Source: Mesobacillus foraminis (GTDB taxonomy: Bacteria > Bacillota > Bacilli > Bacillales > Cytobacillaceae). Taken from it: DNA of 64,000 nt. The stretch is from positions 161,897 to 225,896 of the forward strand of contig NZ_SLVV01000010.1 of the NCBI RefSeq assembly GCF_004340465.1. Reading direction: 5' to 3'. The notes below the pieces were generated by a model, which was given only the letters and a program-made list of their open reading frames with translations, searched no databases and was not told the origin of the DNA. This document shows positions 60,351 to 64,000 of the stretch, one piece after another. Made by a program: the position numbers and the translations under genes. The stretch's first letter is position 1. Every line of letters begins with the position of its first letter.

Positions 60351-60858
60351 GAAACCTCCTATGTAATTGAACTATCCTGATTATATCGATAATCCTGTCG
60401 CACGGGTATAATCATTCGATTACATGATATTCAATATTTCATATCTTCCTGCCGGGGGAAGGCGCCATGCAGTTCAGTAAAGTGCTAAAGTGGGTCAGGC
60501 ACCGTGCGTTTCGTTAAAGTACTAAAGCGGGTCAGACCCCGACGTTGTTAATGGCCAGATTCAGTCATGCTCACTTGTTCAATGTGTAATCATCTTATCA
60601 GGTTATAGGTGGAAAGCGCTTTACTTCCAATACCATCGGGCTTCCTGACACAATGATTGTAGACGTTATGCGATAAATTCTTTACCTTTAAGTTGTACAG
60701 TGATTCCCTGCATCTGGTAAACGGATCGGAGAATGAGTAATGAAGCTGCCTATAAAAAAGCATCGCATGGACCAACAGCGGCTATCGCCCTACCACCACA
60801 TCGTCATGTTCTTTTACTAGACTACTTAATTGAAAACAAGCTTGAAAGGAGAATGATA
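60351..60858. other. regulatory region with 37-bp duplication and cre-like palindrome
   Basis: TAAAGTGCTAAAGTGGGTCA (60478) is repeated as TAAAGTACTAAAGCGGGTCA (60515), 37 nt apart; the GGGTCAGnCnCCG core is a common small intergenic repeat in Bacillus. AAAGCGCTTT at 60613-60622 is a perfect palindrome resembling a cre core. No gene is seen before the GH43 start. Confidence 0.5.
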
Positions 60859-62433
60859 ATGGAAAACCAAAACCAATCAATGATCATTAATCCCATCTTG
60901 CCTGGCTTTAATCCGGATCCGTGCATGGTTCGCAATGGAGAGGATTATTATCTTGTCACTTCCACTTTTGAGTGGTACCCAGGTGCACCGGTTTACCATT
61001 CGAAGGATTTGCGGAACTGGAGGCATCTTACCAATATCCTGACCAATGTGAATTTTGCCGGAAATCCCGATTCTGGAAGTGTGTGGGCTCCTGCATTAAG
61101 CTGCCATGATGGGATCTTCTATTTTGTATTTACTGATATGAAACGAAGCAAATATCCCTTTAAGGATGCCCATAACTACCTTATGACCTCGACGGATATT
61201 ATGGGACCGTGGTCGGAACCTGTCTTTATGAACAGCGGCAGCTTCGACCCATCCCTGTTTCATGATGAAGATGGCCGAAAATGGTTTTTAAACATCCAGT
61301 GGGATTATCGGATTGAGGGCAGGAACAAATCCGCCGGGATTGTGATGCAGGAATACTCACCGGAAGAGAACAAGCTGACTGGTCCCATCTATAAGATTTT
61401 CGACGGAACGGATTTAAGAAAAACCGAGGCTCCCCACATCTATAAACAGAATGGCTATTATTATCTTGTCACGGCAGAAGGGGGAACTGGGTGGACACAT
61501 GCTGTCACTGTGGCGCGGTCCCGAAAAATCACCGGTCCTTATGAAGTGGACCCACAGAACCCCATGATGACTTCTGTCCACGATAAAAAGCTGACGCTGC
61601 AAAAGGCCGGCCATGGCAGTATCGTTTGCACCCAGACAGGTGAATGGTATATGGCTCATCTGTGCAGTCGCCCGGTTAAGGGTGAGTATTCCATTTTAGG
61701 GAGGGAAACGGCCCTCCAGCGTGTCAAATGGACCGAGGATGGCTGGCTCCGGCTTGAACACGGGGGAATTGAGCCGGAAACGGAAGTCATTGCACCAGCC
61801 TTGCCGGAGCATCCTTTCCCAGCGGACAACAATGAACACGATCATTTCAGGGGAGAAGAATTACATAAGACGTGGAATACACTGCGCTCTGCACCCGACG
61901 AATCCTGGTGCACATTAACAGAGAGAAAGGACTATTTACGGATTCGGGGCGGTGAATCTCTGCATTCCTTGACCGATCAGCACCTAATTGCCCGGAGACA
62001 GCAGCACCTGTCCTGTGAGGTGGAAACATCTATTGAATTTGAACCGGACCATTTTCTGCAAATGGCCGGACTAGTACTCTATTACAATACCGATAACTAT
62101 GTCTATTTTTATCTTTCAAGGGATGAGGAAAAAGGCAAGATACTCGATATCATGAAATGTGCCTGGGGAGAGTTTGAGCATCTTAATATGAAAATTCCAG
62201 TAGAAGGAACCTCACCATGCAGACTAAAGGCGTTGCTTGAAGAAGACTCCGTGAAATTTTCCCACTCCTGTGAAAATGGCGAGTGGAAGGAAATGGGGGT
62301 GCCAATCTCGATTTCCCATCTTTCCGATGAAGGGAATGGATTTACCGGAAACTATGTCGGAATCGCTGTCCAGGATTTGCAGGGCACGAAAAAGCATGCC
62401 GATTTTGACTATTTCTCATACAAAGCCAAATAA
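60859..62433 (+). CDS. GH43 family glycosidase (beta-xylosidase/arabinofuranosidase-like)
   Basis: 524 residues from ATG 60859, seven bases after AAAGGAG; an open frame extends back to 60733 without an RBS. Five-bladed GH43 propeller: catalytic base Asp in PGFNPDPCMVRNGEDYYLV, pKa-modulating Asp in SGSFDPSLFHDEDGR, acid Glu in RKTEAPHIYKQNGYYYLV. The last 200 residues are a concanavalin-like beta-sandwich (GH43_C2) with MAGLVLYYNTDNYVYFYL. No signal peptide, so it cleaves imported xylo- or arabino-oligosaccharides. The next gene starts 18 bp later. Confidence 0.93.
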   Translation: MENQNQSMIINPILPGFNPDPCMVRNGEDYYLVTSTFEWYPGAPVYHSKDLRNWRHLTNILTNVNFAGNPDSGSVWAPALSCHDGIFYFVFTDMKRSKYPFKDAHNYLMTSTDIMGPWSEPVFMNSGSFDPSLFHDEDGRKWFLNIQWDYRIEGRNKSAGIVMQEYSPEENKLTGPIYKIFDGTDLRKTEAPHIYKQNGYYYLVTAEGGTGWTHAVTVARSRKITGPYEVDPQNPMMTSVHDKKLTLQKAGHGSIVCTQTGEWYMAHLCSRPVKGEYSILGRETALQRVKWTEDGWLRLEHGGIEPETEVIAPALPEHPFPADNNEHDHFRGEELHKTWNTLRSAPDESWCTLTERKDYLRIRGGESLHSLTDQHLIARRQQHLSCEVETSIEFEPDHFLQMAGLVLYYNTDNYVYFYLSRDEEKGKILDIMKCAWGEFEHLNMKIPVEGTSPCRLKALLEEDSVKFSHSCENGEWKEMGVPISISHLSDEGNGFTGNYVGIAVQDLQGTKKHADFDYFSYKAK

Positions 62434-62451
62434 AAAGGAGGAGGATCAAAC

Positions 62452-63579
62452 ATGATTGAAACGAAAACGAGCAGCTGGTCGCAGAGAATGGCCGATTCAG
62501 TGATGGAACGGAGGCCATTGCTATGCGAGGGTGTGTACAATGACAAATGGTCGTATGATTATGGCGTTGTTCTAAAAGGATTTGAATCGGTCTGGAAAAT
62601 CACCGGAAACCCTAAATACCTTGAATACATGAAAAAGAATATGGATGCTTTTGTTGATGACGAGGGGAACATCCGCGAATATGACATCAATGCCTTTAAT
62701 ATCGACCATATCAATAATGGCAAAGTACTGATCACTTTATACCGGGAAACAGGCGAGGAAAAATACAAAAAGGCCATCGACAGGCTGCGCAGCCAGCTGC
62801 AGTCCCATCCACGCACATCAGAAGGAGCTTTTTGGCATAAAAAAGTATATCCGTGGCAAATCTGGCTGGATGGTCTGTATATGGGATCGCCGTTTTACGC
62901 CGAATATATAAAAGAATTCGGACAGGAAGAGGAATTCGATGACGTTGCAAGTCAGTTTTTAATCTGTGCCAAAAATACAAAAGACCATGAGACGGGACTG
63001 CTTTACCATGCATTTGACGAAAAGAAAGTCCAGCATTGGTGCAATCCGGAAACAGGTTTGTCCAAAAATTTCTGGGGCCGGTCCATGGGCTGGTTTGTAA
63101 TGGGGCTTGTGGATACGCTGGATTTCCTTCCAGAAAACCATAAAGACAGAAGCAGGCTCATTTCCCTCCTTAAGGAAGTCCTGGGTGCCCTGAAAAATGT
63201 CCAGGATAAGGAATCTAATGTGTGGTACCAGGTACTTGATCAAGGGGAGCGGAAAGGAAATTACCTTGAAGCTTCGGCCTCCTGCATGATTTTATATGCC
63301 ATGGCCAAAGGGTTCAGGCAGGAGCTGCTGGGCAAAGAGTGGCTGGAAACCGCTCAAAAAGTCTTTGATGGAGTGATCGAAGAATTTATTACCGTCACCA
63401 GCGAAGGGTTGGTCAACCTGAATAAAAATTGCCAGGTCGCCGGACTGGGCGGACCGGATAAAAGGGATGGCACCTTTGAATATTACATTAGCGAACCCAT
63501 TATTACCAACGATTTAAAAGGAGTCGGGGCGTTCATACTGGCGGCAGCTGAAATGGAAAAGATCAGTCAGGCAAAGTAA
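62452..63579 (+). CDS. GH105/GH88-type unsaturated rhamnogalacturonyl hydrolase (YteR/YesR-like)
   Basis: 375 residues, AAAAAGGAGGAGG before the ATG. Alpha/alpha-barrel features: WSYDYGVVLKGFESVWK, IDHINNGKVLITLYRETGEE, catalytic Asp in WQIWLDGLYMGSPF, and LSKNFWGRSMGWFVMGLVDT. The family removes the unsaturated galacturonic acid from lyase-made rhamnogalacturonan fragments inside the cell. Co-transcribed with the GH43 gene; with the acetylesterase at 48576 it argues for rhamnogalacturonan use. Confidence 0.93.
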   Translation: MIETKTSSWSQRMADSVMERRPLLCEGVYNDKWSYDYGVVLKGFESVWKITGNPKYLEYMKKNMDAFVDDEGNIREYDINAFNIDHINNGKVLITLYRETGEEKYKKAIDRLRSQLQSHPRTSEGAFWHKKVYPWQIWLDGLYMGSPFYAEYIKEFGQEEEFDDVASQFLICAKNTKDHETGLLYHAFDEKKVQHWCNPETGLSKNFWGRSMGWFVMGLVDTLDFLPENHKDRSRLISLLKEVLGALKNVQDKESNVWYQVLDQGERKGNYLEASASCMILYAMAKGFRQELLGKEWLETAQKVFDGVIEEFITVTSEGLVNLNKNCQVAGLGGPDKRDGTFEYYISEPIITNDLKGVGAFILAAAEMEKISQAK

Positions 63580-63593
63580 GTAGAAGACGTCCC

Positions 63594-63624
63594 ATAGCCG
63601 GGAAGCAACGCCCGGCTGTTATAA
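63594..63624 (+). terminator. terminator-like hairpin
   Basis: AGCCGGG and CCCGGCT pair around AAGCAACG; only a short T-poor tail follows. From here to 63838 no gene is visible. Confidence 0.55.
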
Positions 63625-63838
63625 CTAATAAATAGCCTGCAGAAAACAGAGGAATAAAAAATCAAACAAGGCAAGAGGCACTTTTTAGGTCGGGAACGTC
63701 ATTAACCACCAGAGGATTCAACGGGCGTTTCCATTTTATTTGGGCTGGGATTGTCTTTGTATCAGGAAATGAAAGCTTTTCTAGGAATAACGCTGCATTT
63801 TGTTGCGGTTGCCTGCAAGTTTTGACAGCGTCACGAAA

Positions 63839-63852
63839 TGAAAGCGCTATTA
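63839..63852 (+). promoter_or_regulatory. cre site before the secreted-protein gene
   Basis: TGAAAGCGCTATTA matches the cre consensus at 13 of 14 positions, 34 bp before the start codon. Confidence 0.65.
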
Positions 63853-63885
63853 ACGAATGAAAACACGGTAAAGGAGGACGAGGTT

Positions 63886-64000
63886 TTGAAATGGAAAAGT
63901 ATTTCGGTGATACTTGCGGCAAGTGTGTTATTCATGGGGCTGTTTGAAACAGCAGCGATTCCCCGGCAAGCGGATGCGGCCGAGGAAACCAGCAGGGTAC
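63886..64000 (+). CDS. start of a secreted protein (truncated by window end)
   Basis: TTG 63886 lies eight bases after AAAGGAGG. The 38 visible codons begin MKWKSISVILAASVLFMGLF and continue to a likely signal peptidase site around QADAAEE, so the product is exported. Given the cre box and neighbours (GH43, GH105) it may be a pectinolytic enzyme such as a rhamnogalacturonan lyase, but nothing of the catalytic part is in view. Confidence 0.7.
   Translation, partial: MKWKSISVILAASVLFMGLFETAAIPRQADAAEETSRV

Overview
The window looks like a chromosomal piece of a Bacillaceae bacterium (Bacillus, Neobacillus, Cytobacillus or Mesobacillus type). The support is strong AAGGAGG-type ribosome binding sites, frequent TTG and GTG starts, CcpA-type cre boxes, sigma-A promoters, lipoprotein solute-binding proteins whose ABC importers lack their own ATPase, and close relatives of B. 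subtilis YjgC/YjgD, YesL, class D sortase, YesT-type and YteR-type proteins. No rRNA, CRISPR array, phage or complete insertion sequence was seen. One tRNA-like sequence is present and looks degenerate.

Layout. 1-969 (minus): partial PQQ/GSDH-type sugar dehydrogenase. 970-2240: gene-poor, with the tRNA-Pro(GGG)-like sequence, a perfect 20-bp inverted repeat and a promoter/operator/cre region. 2241-15578 (plus): an AT-rich catabolic cluster with two RraA-like proteins, a beta-hydroxyacid dehydrogenase, a sugar ABC importer, a LacI regulator, an Ldh2-family oxidoreductase, an Fe-type alcohol dehydrogenase, an aldehyde dehydrogenase, a D-2-hydroxyacid dehydrogenase and an RpiB-glycerate kinase fusion. 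It probably converts a sugar or sugar acid to two- and three-carbon aldehydes and acids, and then to 2-phosphoglycerate. 15600-19000: decayed ground (IS3-type remnant, SRAP pseudogene, a frameshifted small ORF) plus a class D sortase with an LPDTA-anchored excalibur protein. 19126-21989: sodium:solute symporter and ROK sugar kinase. 22171-24025: small protein, broken ZIP transporter, 21-nt repeat arrays and a guanylate-kinase-like protein.

25116-43663: a large carbohydrate region with a second ABC importer behind a perfect cre and a consensus promoter, TIM-barrel isomerase, Gfo/Idh/MocA oxidoreductases, YesL-like protein, MFS and MATE-like transporters, GH42 beta-galactosidase, two aldo/keto reductases, an SDR epimerase, a DJ-1/PfpI protein and an FMN alpha-hydroxyacid oxidase. 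43835-48299 (minus): an SSS symporter pair and a compact four-gene operon combining a cobalamin-binding protein that carries the CarH-type W-x9-EH photosensor signature with a PAS-like/STAS protein. 48576-57527: acetylesterase, extended superoxide dismutase, small conserved proteins, YjgC/YjgD formate dehydrogenase, FdhD and an erythromycin-esterase-like protein. 57688-64000: uronate-dehydrogenase-like SDR, a large 145-bp/21-bp nested repeat, an esterase, GH43 and GH105 glycosidases, and the start of a secreted protein behind a cre box. These, with the acetylesterase, point to pectin or hemicellulose use.

The least ordinary signals are: (1) the B12/STAS operon, a candidate light- or cobalamin-responsive stressosome input; (2) several intergenic arrays built on the same 21-nt period with different fixed words ending in ATAA; (3) an array of palindromes at an exact 52-nt period with paired base changes; (4) the RpiB-glycerate kinase fusion at a base-composition boundary; (5) four operator-like half sites at an exact 13-bp period before the first catabolic operon.
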